The notes below the pieces were generated by a model. That model saw only the letters and a program-made list of their open reading frames with translations, searched no databases and was not told the DNA's origin. A stretch of DNA of 64,000 nucleotides from Neptuniibacter marinus (GTDB taxonomy: Bacteria; Pseudomonadota; Gammaproteobacteria; Pseudomonadales; Balneatricaceae): the NCBI RefSeq assembly GCF_001597725.1, contig NZ_LUTR01000016.1:1-64000 (forward strand), read 5' to 3'. Position 1 is the stretch's first letter. Every line of letters starts with the position of its first letter. Position numbers and translations under genes: made by a program. Shown one piece after another: positions 43,543 through 51,729 of the stretch.

Positions 43543-45234
43543 TTATTTTTTGAGTCGATAGGCCATTTGCGGGCGGGTTATACCTAGAATGCGAGCAGCT
43601 TGGGTGATATTTCCATCGGCTTTTTCCATAGCACGCTCAAGTACCTGTTGTTCAAAGTGAGCTAGATCAAAATTATGATTAAGGAGTTGATCGATCACTG
43701 TATCTTTAGATGCATCGTCACTTTCTAAGCTGCTCAATTCCCCTGTTTTGCTAATAATATTCAGAGGGTGAGTTGGCTCTGAAAGAGAGGGGAAAAATGA
43801 ACTCATATCGATACTACGATTATTATCGGTAAGAATAATACCGCGCTCAATCATGTTTTCTAGTTCACGAATATTGCCAGGCCATTTGTAGTGCATCAGT
43901 GCTTGTAATGCTTTCTCTGATACACCGAGTGTCTGTTTGTTGTATTTAGCGTGATACTTTTCAAGAAAGTGATCGACTAAAAGGGAGATATCCTCGGATC
44001 GCTCCCTTAGTGGGGGGATTAAGACAGGGTAAACATTCAGACGGTAGTATAAATCTTCACGAAACTTACCTGCTTTCACAGCATCAATTAGATTCTCATT
44101 TGTCGCTGCAACAATACGAACATCAATTTTACGTAATTGATTATCGCCTACACGTTCCAGCTCTCCTTCTTGGAGTACGCGCAATAGGGTGGCTTGTGCT
44201 CTAGGGCTTAATTCAGCCACTTCATCAAGAAAAATTGTGCCAGTATTTGCTCTTTCAAATTTACCTTCTCGAGACTCGGTTGCACCGGTATAAGCGCCTT
44301 TCCTAACACCAAAAAGTTCAGCTTCAATAAGATCTGGCGGAATGCACGCACAATTGATTGCAATAAAGGGGTTGTTAGAGCGTTGACTACTTTGATGCAG
44401 TGCGCGTGCGACTACCTCCTTACCCACGCCCGTCTCGCCTTGAAGGAGGACGGTGACTGTGCTGTCTGAGGCACGTTGAATCAGATGACAGACATGTTTA
44501 AATGCCTCAGATTGTCCGACCGAGTTGAATAATATTTCATCTGAAGGGAATCGGTGAGCTTGGAAGTTTTCTTTTAATGTGCTGACTTCATAACGGAGGG
44601 CAAAAAGTTCATCAGCGATAGGGTCGGGTAATAGACAACGTTCTAGTTCTTCTTGATCTTCCCATTCAGAAGCCGGTTTACCAACGATTTTACAGTGATC
44701 GGCGCCAGTACCAGCACACTGAGTTTCTTTAAAGATGATTTTGTGGCCCATATAGTATGTGGAGAAACCACTAGCGTAACCGAGCAAGGTCCAGCAGATT
44801 GGATCTTCAGATACACCAAACTCATGTATATGCAGATCGGCTTCGTAAGAATCATACCAATTAAATTCGGCATAGAACTGTTTGTCGGGAAGGTCAAATT
44901 CGAGTGCGACAGGTTCGACGCGTACCATACCTTTTATACCATGAAGCTGAGGGCCGACAAGGAACGCTTCGGATTTAGTGATTTCTGGGCGAACCTTATG
45001 TGCTAGTTCAGCATCTTTCATTCCGCTGTTATAGCCAAAACGCATCAAAAAACCTCTGGCGCGTTCTATGCCTAGGGAGGCGACTAATTCTGTGCGTAAA
45101 GAGCCCATAACAGCAGAATGAATAAGGAGCATTCTCTGCTCATCTAACCAGATTTTTCCATTTTCGTGGTCAAACTGTATTTGAGAAATAAGATCTTCAG
45201 GCGTAGGAAACTGCAATGCCGGTTGTTCGCTCAT
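43543..45234 (-). CDS. dmpR: DmpR-type phenol-responsive sigma-54 activator (second copy)
   Basis: The 563-residue protein has the XylR_N sensory domain (IWLDEQRMLLIHSAVMGSLR, then ERARGFLMRFGYNSG), the V4R zinc domain (ETQCAGTGADHCKIVGKPAS), the AAA+ domain with Walker A GETGVGKE, and a Fis-type helix-turn-helix (NITQAARILGITRPQMAYRL). The sigma-54 contact loop reads GAYTGA instead of GAFTGA. It is divergent from dmpK and adjoins the dmpQ operon, so it is the likely activator of both. Phenols bind the N-terminal domain in this family and relieve repression of the ATPase. Confidence 0.94.
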   Translation of the reverse strand: MSEQPALQFPTPEDLISQIQFDHENGKIWLDEQRMLLIHSAVMGSLRTELVASLGIERARGFLMRFGYNSGMKDAELAHKVRPEITKSEAFLVGPQLHGIKGMVRVEPVALEFDLPDKQFYAEFNWYDSYEADLHIHEFGVSEDPICWTLLGYASGFSTYYMGHKIIFKETQCAGTGADHCKIVGKPASEWEDQEELERCLLPDPIADELFALRYEVSTLKENFQAHRFPSDEILFNSVGQSEAFKHVCHLIQRASDSTVTVLLQGETGVGKEVVARALHQSSQRSNNPFIAINCACIPPDLIEAELFGVRKGAYTGATESREGKFERANTGTIFLDEVAELSPRAQATLLRVLQEGELERVGDNQLRKIDVRIVAATNENLIDAVKAGKFREDLYYRLNVYPVLIPPLRERSEDISLLVDHFLEKYHAKYNKQTLGVSEKALQALMHYKWPGNIRELENMIERGIILTDNNRSIDMSSFFPSLSEPTHPLNIISKTGELSSLESDDASKDTVIDQLLNHNFDLAHFEQQVLERAMEKADGNITQAARILGITRPQMAYRLKK

Positions 45235-45484
45235 TCAAGGACTCGCTATATTTATTTTTTTTATATGCTGCTAGCTATATTTAGGGTGACTTTAAATAAT
45301 GAATACTAATTCTTTTAGTTTGTCCCCTAATACATTAGATACCCAGATCGCATCGCTAAGTGGTATGAAGTAATAAGAACCTTTATTTATAAAGCGTTTT
45401 ACTTAGCGGGTGTTAAGCAAGAAACATGCACAATCCGCAAAGCAGCGTTTACCTCTTTCAGCCCTGAGAGGTTGTTTATATGTC

Positions 45485-45529
45485 TCATCATTTCATCACT
45501 ATTTCATACTAGCCTAACCATTTCGTCAC
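45485..45529 (+). promoter_or_regulatory. Tandem activator sites upstream of dmpK promoter
   Basis: TCATCATTTCATCAC (45485-45499) and TAACCATTTCGTCAC (ending at 45529) share CATTTCRTCAC with exactly 30 bp between copies. They lie about 150-190 bp upstream of the -24 element, the normal distance for enhancer sites of XylR/DmpR activators, and correspond to the motif upstream of dmpQ in the same orientation to the promoter. Confidence 0.6.
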
Positions 45530-45678
45530 CCTTTAGATAGAGGGAGTCGTATAAATAATTCGTCGTAAAGTCAGTCTATTTTTATTTGTTCGGGCTTCGG
45601 CTTTGTTTATAAAAAGCTATATATATCAATTGGTTATGTTTTTTAATTTGCCTTTGTTTTTGTTTTTACTTCCGGTTC

Positions 45679-45694
45679 TGGCACAGCCTTTGCT
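45679..45694 (+). promoter_or_regulatory. Sigma-54 promoter of the phenol hydroxylase operon
   Basis: TGGCACAGCCTTTGCT contains perfect TGGCAC and TTGCT elements with a five-base spacer. It is nearly the same as the Pseudomonas Po promoter of dmpKLMNOP. The transcript would start near 45705, about 30 bp before dmpK. Confidence 0.93.
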
Positions 45695-45735
45695 GATAGC
45701 TGTTCGACTATGGCCCAAAAGGTGATTGAAACAAA

Positions 45736-46041
45736 ATGAAAAAAGCAGATCTAGATGTGAACAGTCAACAGAACAACGCTTCGTTTGAAGAGTTAGTGAA
45801 GTATGTTCGTGTTCGCAGCGCTGAAGGTGCTCGATTTGTGGAGTTTGATTTTGCCATCGGTGACCCGAGTCTGTTTGTTGAATTAGTGATGCCTCAAGGG
45901 GCGTTTGAACACTTTTGTTCACACAACAACGTAGTTCATATGACAACAGAACAGACCCAGGCCATTGATGCTGAAATGGATAAATGGCGCTATGGCGAAG
46001 AAACGCTAATGGCCCGTAATCACAATCGCACAACCAAATAA
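45736..46041 (+). CDS. dmpK: Phenol hydroxylase assembly subunit
   Basis: The 101-residue protein (FEELVKYVRVRSAEGARFVE, then FDFAIGDPSLFVELVMPQGA and VVHMTTEQTQAIDAEMDKW) matches DmpK/PhK. This small subunit is not part of the active oxygenase but is needed to assemble active enzyme, probably aiding iron insertion. It is the first gene of the operon, directly behind the sigma-54 promoter. The ribosome-binding site is weak (GATTGAAAC). Confidence 0.92.
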   Translation: MKKADLDVNSQQNNASFEELVKYVRVRSAEGARFVEFDFAIGDPSLFVELVMPQGAFEHFCSHNNVVHMTTEQTQAIDAEMDKWRYGEETLMARNHNRTTK

Positions 46042-46072
46042 CAATAAACTCGTTTTGCTGGGGCACAACCGC

Positions 46073-47059
46073 ATGACTATTGAAATAAAAACAGCAACCC
46101 TTGAACCCGTCCGAAATACGTTTGCGCATATAGAGCGTCGATTCGGTGATAAGCCCGCTACACGTTATCAGGAGGCAACCTATGATGTGCAATCGGAAAA
46201 GTACTTCCATTATCGTCCGCTTTGGCAACCGGATAAGGAGCTGAATGACCCAAGTCGTACCGCTATAAAAATGAAAGATTGGTATGCATTTAAAGACCCA
46301 CGCCAATTTTATTATGGTGCGTATGTTCAACAGCGCGCAAAAATGCAGGAAGCGGCTGAAAACAACTATGCCTTTTTTGAAAAACGTAATTTAGTTGCGT
46401 TGCTGCCTGAAGGCATGAAAGAAAATATCATTAAATACCTCGTCCCGCTTCGCCATGTAGAACATGGTGCGAATCTCAATAATATGTACGCTTGTGCATA
46501 CGGTTTTGGCACCGCAATTACTCAGGCGTGTCTGTATAACGGAATGGACCGCTTAGGTATTGCTCAATATCTCTCACGTATTGGTTTAATCATTGATGGA
46601 AATACAGGGGGTTCATTAACTGAAGCTAAAGTCGCTTGGTTGAATGATCCTATTTGGCAGGGTGTGAGAGCACTGGTTGAAGAGTTGTCGGTGACTGAAG
46701 ATTGGTTTGAAGTTTTAGTTGCCCAAGATGTTGTGCTGGATTGCTTAATGCATGAGCTAATTTATGTCCAGTTTGATCAATGGCTTCAAGAGAATGGTGC
46801 TCAAGATATCGGCATGTTGACTGACTTTATGCAAGCTTGGTCAAAAGATACGAATCGCTGGATAGACGCAACACTAAAGATTGCGGCAACTGAATCGAAT
46901 GAGAATAGAGCGCTGCTAGAAAAGTGGGTTCTTCATTGGAAGCAAGTCATAACTAAAGCATTGGCACCATTGGCTGCAGACATGCTAAACGACGACGCGT
47001 TGGCATTAGCCGAGTCTGTACTTGATAAACGCTTACAGAAAGCGGGTTTGTTCAAATAA
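46073..47059 (+). CDS. dmpL: Phenol hydroxylase oxygenase beta subunit
   Basis: The 328-residue protein (MTIEIKTATLEPVRNTF at the start, FHYRPLWQPDKELNDPSRTA, DWYAFKDPRQFYYGAYVQQR) is the beta subunit of the (alpha-beta-gamma)2 hydroxylase core. It has a ferritin-like fold without the diiron ligands. A TTG gives a six-codon longer frame; the ATG at 46073, preceded by GGGG, fits the family start. It lies 31 bp after dmpK. Confidence 0.94.
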   Translation: MTIEIKTATLEPVRNTFAHIERRFGDKPATRYQEATYDVQSEKYFHYRPLWQPDKELNDPSRTAIKMKDWYAFKDPRQFYYGAYVQQRAKMQEAAENNYAFFEKRNLVALLPEGMKENIIKYLVPLRHVEHGANLNNMYACAYGFGTAITQACLYNGMDRLGIAQYLSRIGLIIDGNTGGSLTEAKVAWLNDPIWQGVRALVEELSVTEDWFEVLVAQDVVLDCLMHELIYVQFDQWLQENGAQDIGMLTDFMQAWSKDTNRWIDATLKIAATESNENRALLEKWVLHWKQVITKALAPLAADMLNDDALALAESVLDKRLQKAGLFK

Positions 47060-47073
47060 TAAGGGTGTTAAGC

Positions 47074-47343
47074 ATGTCAAAAGTTTATATCGCATTACAG
47101 GATAATGATGAGTCTCGTTATATCGTAGAAGCCATTGAAGAAGATAACCCTGAAGCAACGGTTATTCATATGCCGGCGATGATTCGAATTGAAATGGAAG
47201 GCCGGTTGACGGTTTTAAAGGAAACCGTAGAGGAGAAGATGGGGCGTGATTGGGATATTCAGGAGTTGCATCTAAATCTCATTACGCTAGGTGGCAACGT
47301 TGAAGAAGATGATGACAGCTTAAGTCTTCATTGGAATGAATAA
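47074..47343 (+). CDS. dmpM: Phenol hydroxylase regulatory (coupling) protein
   Basis: The 89-residue protein (MSKVYIALQDNDESRYIVEA, TVIHMPAMIRIEMEGRL, DIQELHLNLITLGGNV) is the cofactorless effector that binds the hydroxylase and couples electron transfer to oxygen use. Length equals that of DmpM (90). A GTG at 47065 gives a three-codon longer frame, but AAGGGTG serves as ribosome-binding site for the ATG at 47074. Confidence 0.94.
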   Translation: MSKVYIALQDNDESRYIVEAIEEDNPEATVIHMPAMIRIEMEGRLTVLKETVEEKMGRDWDIQELHLNLITLGGNVEEDDDSLSLHWNE

Positions 47344-47359
47344 AAAGAAGGTTTGAATC

Positions 47360-48859
47360 ATGGCTAAGAAACTAAATATAAAAGATAAATATCGCCTGCT
47401 AACCCGTGATCTTGATTGGGAATACTCTTATGTGGATAAAAAGGATGCTTTCCCATTTGAAGAATTTGAAGGTATCAAAATTACAGATTGGTCGAAATGG
47501 GAAGACCCATTTCGCTTAACAATGGATTCCTATTGGAAGTATCAAGCGGAAAAAGAGAAAAAACTTTATGCAATATTTGATGCATTTTCACAAAATCACG
47601 GTCATTTAAACGTATCAGACCCGCGTTATGTAAATGCACTTAAGTTGTTTTTAACCGGCGTTTCTCCGCTTGAATATCAAGCCTACCAAGGCTTTGCTCA
47701 TGTAGGTCGTCAGTTTGGTGGTGTAGGTGCGCGTGTTGCTTGTCAGATGCAAGCGATTGATGAATTGCGTCATGTACAGACACAGATTCACGCGATGAGC
47801 CATTACAACAAGTATTTTGATGGCTTCCAAGATTATAGCCATATGCATGACCGTGTTTGGTACTTGTCTGTACCGAAATCTTTCTTTAATGATGCTCGTG
47901 CAGCTGGACCATTTGAGTTTATGGTCGCGATAGGTTTCTCATTTGAATATGTATTAACCAACCTATTGTTTGTGCCTTTCATGTCGGGTGCGGCTCATAA
48001 TGGTGATATGGCCACAGTGACCTTTGGCTTTTCGGCGCAATCTGATGAAGCACGCCACATGACCTTAGGTCTTGAGGTTATTAAATTCTTATTGGAACAG
48101 CATGAAGATAACGTACCGATTGTCCAGAAATGGATTGATAAATGGTTCTGGCGTGGTACGCGTTTATTAACACTAGTGGCGATGATGATGGATTACATGT
48201 TGCCAAATAAGGTGATGTCTTGGAAAGAGGCGTGGGAAGTCTACTTCGAAGAGGCGGGTGGCGCGTTATTTAAAGATCTCGCACGCTATGGCATCAAAAT
48301 GCCTAAATATGCGGAAACCATTGAGAAAGAAAAAGAGCATGTGTCTCATCAGGCATGGTGGATCTTCTATACCCACGGTCATGCTGCAGGCTTCCATACG
48401 TGGATTCCATCAGATGAAGAGTTGGATTGGTTATCTGAAAAGTACCCAGATACGTTTGATAAGTACTACCGTCCTCGCTGGGAGCTAGCTAAAGAGATGG
48501 AAGCTAAGGGGGAACGTTTCTATACCAAAGCGCTGCCTCAGCTTTGTACGACGTGCCAGATCCCTATGGGCTTTACTGAGATGGATGATCCTACCCAAGT
48601 GTGCTATCGCGATTCAGTTTATAACGGCGACCGTTATCATTTCTGCTCCGATGGCTGTAAAGAAATTTTTGATGATGAACCTGAAAAATATGTCCAGTCA
48701 TGGTTACCGGTTCATCAAATATTCCAAGGTAACTGTGGCGGTCCGGATGTCGAGAATGTGTTAAGCGATTTCTATCGGATGAATTTAGGTGAAGACAACA
48801 TGGATATGAAAGGCTCACCGGATGAGAAGCGCTGGAAGCAGTGGAAAGGTGTTGCCTGA
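47360..48859 (+). CDS. dmpN: Phenol hydroxylase oxygenase alpha subunit (diiron)
   Basis: The 499-residue protein carries the diiron site of bacterial multicomponent monooxygenases in two EXXH-type motifs: AIDELRHVQTQIHAMSHYNK and SDEARHMTLGLEVIKF, with earlier Glu ligands near GVSPLEYQAY. A zinc-binding C-terminal part is seen as LCTTCQIPMGF and HFCSDGCKEIFDDEPEKY. It hydroxylates phenol to catechol using oxygen and electrons from DmpP. Length is that of the family (about 517). Confidence 0.97.
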   Translation: MAKKLNIKDKYRLLTRDLDWEYSYVDKKDAFPFEEFEGIKITDWSKWEDPFRLTMDSYWKYQAEKEKKLYAIFDAFSQNHGHLNVSDPRYVNALKLFLTGVSPLEYQAYQGFAHVGRQFGGVGARVACQMQAIDELRHVQTQIHAMSHYNKYFDGFQDYSHMHDRVWYLSVPKSFFNDARAAGPFEFMVAIGFSFEYVLTNLLFVPFMSGAAHNGDMATVTFGFSAQSDEARHMTLGLEVIKFLLEQHEDNVPIVQKWIDKWFWRGTRLLTLVAMMMDYMLPNKVMSWKEAWEVYFEEAGGALFKDLARYGIKMPKYAETIEKEKEHVSHQAWWIFYTHGHAAGFHTWIPSDEELDWLSEKYPDTFDKYYRPRWELAKEMEAKGERFYTKALPQLCTTCQIPMGFTEMDDPTQVCYRDSVYNGDRYHFCSDGCKEIFDDEPEKYVQSWLPVHQIFQGNCGGPDVENVLSDFYRMNLGEDNMDMKGSPDEKRWKQWKGVA

Positions 48860-48932
48860 TTAGGCAACAAAATAATTAAACGATCGATAGTCCCTGACAA
48901 GAGGGGCTATCGTATTGATCGGGAGAATAATA

Positions 48933-49295
48933 ATGCCTATACATGCCATAACACCTGAATACAAAGGCGAAGTATTAGATAAATTTGAAAATTTTAACGG
49001 TAACCAAGTTGTTTATGTAGGTTGGGATCATCATTTGATGTTTTGCGCAGCATTTGCATACCCTTTGCCCCCTGAAATGCTATTTAGAACCCTGTTAGAC
49101 GATGTAATACCTGAAGCATTTAGCCTTCATCCTGAGTTTTCTAAAATTAATTGGGATAAAGCAGAATGGTTATTAGATGGTCAGCCATTTATTCCTCAAC
49201 TCAATGCATCATTAATAGATCAAGGGATTGGTCATAAATCATTATTACGTTTCCAAACGCCCGAACTAAAAGGCGTTCAGGAAGCGGGTATCTAA
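48933..49295 (+). CDS. dmpO: Phenol hydroxylase oxygenase gamma subunit
   Basis: The 120-residue protein (MPIHAITPEYKGEVLDKFEN, FNGNQVVYVGWDHHLMFCAA, PLPPEMLFRTLLDDVIPEAF) is the gamma subunit of the hydroxylase core. A GGGAG ribosome-binding site precedes the ATG at 48933; an earlier in-frame start at 48915 would add six codons without support. It lies 73 bp after dmpN and 24 bp before dmpP. Confidence 0.94.
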   Translation: MPIHAITPEYKGEVLDKFENFNGNQVVYVGWDHHLMFCAAFAYPLPPEMLFRTLLDDVIPEAFSLHPEFSKINWDKAEWLLDGQPFIPQLNASLIDQGIGHKSLLRFQTPELKGVQEAGI

Positions 49296-49319
49296 AGCCA
49301 GTTTATAAGGTGGAATACT

Positions 49320-50381
49320 ATGACTTATGAAGTAGTTGTTGAGCCGACAGGTGATGTGATTGAGGTGGAAGAGGGCCAGACTATATTAGATGCAGCGCTA
49401 AGGCAGGGGGTTTGGCTGCCTTTTGCCTGCGGTCATGGCACTTGTGCAACCTGTAAGTGTCAAGTAACCGAAGGTGATGTGGATCTTGGTAATGCATCGC
49501 CCTTCGCGTTGATGGATATAGAGCGAGAAGAGGGGAAAATCTTAGTTTGTTGTGCAACACCTGAATCAGATTTAGTGATTGAAGCTGATATAGATGTTGA
49601 TGAAGATTTTGAGGGTTTTCCTGTTAAGGACTTTATCGGCACCGTTTCGGCAATTAAAGATCTATCACCGACGATTAAAGGTATACATTTTACCCTTGAT
49701 GATGAGATCGAATTTCAAGCAGGGCAATATATAAACCTGAGCATTCCAGGTGTGGAAGGATCTCGTGCATTTTCTATTGCTAACAAACCTTCTGATAATA
49801 AAGTGCTTGAGTTGCATGTGCGCTTAGTTGAAGGAGGCGCGGGTACTACTTATCTACATGAACAGTTGAAGGTGGGTGACACTTTAGAGCTCTCAGGTCC
49901 TTATGGTCAGTTCTTTACGCGTTTGTCTGATAGTCAGGATGTGATCTTTATTGCTGGTGGATCAGGCTTGTCGAGCCCACAATCGATGATTTTTGAATTA
50001 CTAGAGCGTGGCGATAGCCGTGAGATTTATCTCTTCCAAGGCGCACGCAATGTTGCGGAGCTTTATAACAGAGCTATTTTCGAAAACTTAGCAAAAGAGC
50101 ATAGTAATTTTCATTATATTCCAGCGCTGAATGCGCCAGAGCCTGATGATGATTGGCAAGGCTTTACGGGCTTTGTTCATGATGCTGCAGATGCGCATTT
50201 CAATAGCCGTTTTGATGGTCATAAAGCTTACCTTTGTGGTCCACCTCCTATGATCAATGCCGCGATTACAACGTTGATGCAAGGGCGTTTATTTGAGCGA
50301 GATATCCATATGGAACGTTTTCTAACGGCTGCAGATGAGTCTGAAGATCAATCTAGGTCTGCTTTATTTAAGCGAATCTAA
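49320..50381 (+). CDS. dmpP: Phenol hydroxylase reductase
   Basis: The 353-residue protein has an N-terminal 2Fe-2S domain (PFACGHGTCATCKCQVTEGD and CCATPESDL), an FAD-binding domain (GQYINLSIPGVEGSRAFSIA) and an NAD domain (VIFIAGGSGLSSPQSMIFEL, AYLCGPPPMINAAITTL). It passes electrons from NADH through FAD and the cluster to the diiron hydroxylase. Length equals DmpP (353). It ends the operon; a strong terminator follows at 50404. Confidence 0.96.
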   Translation: MTYEVVVEPTGDVIEVEEGQTILDAALRQGVWLPFACGHGTCATCKCQVTEGDVDLGNASPFALMDIEREEGKILVCCATPESDLVIEADIDVDEDFEGFPVKDFIGTVSAIKDLSPTIKGIHFTLDDEIEFQAGQYINLSIPGVEGSRAFSIANKPSDNKVLELHVRLVEGGAGTTYLHEQLKVGDTLELSGPYGQFFTRLSDSQDVIFIAGGSGLSSPQSMIFELLERGDSREIYLFQGARNVAELYNRAIFENLAKEHSNFHYIPALNAPEPDDDWQGFTGFVHDAADAHFNSRFDGHKAYLCGPPPMINAAITTLMQGRLFERDIHMERFLTAADESEDQSRSALFKRI

Positions 50382-50403
50382 ACGTTGTTTCTCCTCTCTT
50401 CTT

Positions 50404-50427
50404 AAACCAGCGAATGCTGGTTTTTTT
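50404..50427 (+). terminator. Rho-independent terminator after dmpP
   Basis: AAACCAGC and GCTGGTTT pair around GAAT, followed by seven T. It separates the hydroxylase operon from the next sigma-54 unit. Confidence 0.92.
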
Positions 50428-50474
50428 ATTTCTTAAGTTTAGTTAGATCTTTGCCATTGATTTAGAGTCAGCCA

Positions 50475-50513
50475 TTAATTATTTGATTACCCCTTTTGAC
50501 ATCATTTGATTAT
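50475..50513 (+). promoter_or_regulatory. Possible activator sites upstream of the envelope operon
   Basis: TTAATTATTTGATTAC (50475-50490) and ACATCATTTGATTAT share TTTGATTA and resemble XylR/DmpR upstream sites. They lie 105-145 bp before the -24 element. The spacing between them is 23 bp, not the 30 bp seen at the two dmp promoters, so the assignment is weaker. Confidence 0.4.
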
Positions 50514-50618
50514 TTGGTGAATGAGGAGATTTGTTAAGTCGAAGATTATGTTGAGATAATCTTATAGGTTATGCCTAACCTACTGAATTTTAAGTATTTT
50601 ATTTCCTCATCAATAAGC

Positions 50619-50634
50619 TGGCACGGTGGTTGCT
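50619..50634 (+). promoter_or_regulatory. Sigma-54 promoter of the YCF48/RND/DUF1302/DUF1329 operon
   Basis: TGGCACGGTGGTTGCT has perfect TGGCAC and TTGCT elements with a five-base spacer. The transcript would start near 50646. A long frame that opens at 50630 overlaps this promoter, so the true translation start must be downstream. Confidence 0.85.
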
Positions 50635-50695
50635 GTATTCTAGTCGTCGAGGTGTATATGCACCTATAAATACAGTTTTTGGTGATGTGAATAAA

Positions 50696-51718
50696 ATGAC
50701 GTCAATAATTAAAAAAAGATACGTCGATAATCTTAACTTTTATAAATCGTCAGGGCCGACCTTAGCGAAGCTTGAAACAACAGGGCTAGCGCTGGTCATT
50801 TCTCTATCTTTAGTGGGCTGTGAAGCACCACTTAATCTTGAAGGGGTTGAAGCCGAGAAACAAAAGCAAGTTCGCCGTACAGATCAGCTTCAGGGCATTG
50901 CTGCCAATGCTACAACGCTAGTAGTCGTTGGTTCGGATGGTCTTGTTCTAACCAGTCCTCTAGATCAACTATCTTGGACCCGTCATCAACTTGATGATGC
51001 ACCAGCGCTCGTTGATGTGGCTGTCTGTCCAGATGAAAGCTTTGTTGCGCTAAGTATCGACAAGAAAGCTTGGTTTAGCCGTGACAGTGGTGCTACATGG
51101 CAATCGAAAAAACTCCCCACCGCGGAAGACCTTCTTGATCTAACTTGCGCACCTGATAACAGTATTTGGGTCGTAGGTAGCTTTTCTACTGTCCTTAATT
51201 CTACCGATAAAGGTGAATCATGGCATGAGACGACTTTAAACGAAGATGCCATGTTGACGGGTATTCAGTTTGTCGATCAAAACACGGTCTTTATCAGTGG
51301 TGAGTTTGGTTTAGTTAGTCGTAGTGATGATGCTGGCATGAGCTGGAATACACCGGAGATGATTCCCAATGACTTCTATACCCATGCGGCTCATTTTACC
51401 TCAGCCTCAGAGGGTTGGGTCGGTGGCTTAAGTGGCCAGATTCTTTATACCGAGGATGGAGGGATTAGCTGGGAAAAACAACTAACGCCGACTGAATCAC
51501 CTATTTATGGTTTTTATTCTGTAGGGGAAAAGCTCTTTGCTTTTGGCGATCACTCAACGCTATTGAGTTTTACCGGTCAGGATTGGGCCGAAATAGATAC
51601 CCATGGTCGTCCGGTGTATTTGCGTGATGTCACACAACTTAAGTCGGGGAATTTCCTCTTAGCCGGAGGCTCTGGGTCTCTGTTTTCTTTAGCTATCCAA
51701 CCTACATCTGGTAAGTAG
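50696..51718 (+). CDS. YCF48-like BNR-repeat lipoprotein
   Basis: The 340-residue protein has a lipoprotein-type signal (LALVISLSLVGCEAP) unusually far in, at about residues 29-43, and then repeated beta-propeller units of the YCF48/BNR type: WFSRDSGATWQSKKLP, LNSTDKGESWHETTL, VSRSDDAGMSWNTPEM and LYTEDGGISWEKQLT. In proteobacteria such genes commonly neighbour RND transporter and DUF1302/DUF1329 genes, as here. It may be an outer-membrane or periplasmic scaffold. The start is chosen at the ATG at 50696 because the longer frame overlaps the sigma-54 promoter. Confidence 0.78.
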   Translation: MTSIIKKRYVDNLNFYKSSGPTLAKLETTGLALVISLSLVGCEAPLNLEGVEAEKQKQVRRTDQLQGIAANATTLVVVGSDGLVLTSPLDQLSWTRHQLDDAPALVDVAVCPDESFVALSIDKKAWFSRDSGATWQSKKLPTAEDLLDLTCAPDNSIWVVGSFSTVLNSTDKGESWHETTLNEDAMLTGIQFVDQNTVFISGEFGLVSRSDDAGMSWNTPEMIPNDFYTHAAHFTSASEGWVGGLSGQILYTEDGGISWEKQLTPTESPIYGFYSVGEKLFAFGDHSTLLSFTGQDWAEIDTHGRPVYLRDVTQLKSGNFLLAGGSGSLFSLAIQPTSGK

Positions 51719-51729
51719 AGGCCTTTATC

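Noticed and set aside
45626-46330. 234-codon minus-strand ORF opposite dmpK and dmpL
   Set aside because: It is antisense to two clearly conserved genes and covers their sigma-54 promoter; its sequence matches no family.
50630-50695. N-terminal extension of the YCF48-like protein from a TTG at 50630
   Set aside because: This TTG lies inside the -12 element of the sigma-54 promoter, upstream of the expected transcript start.
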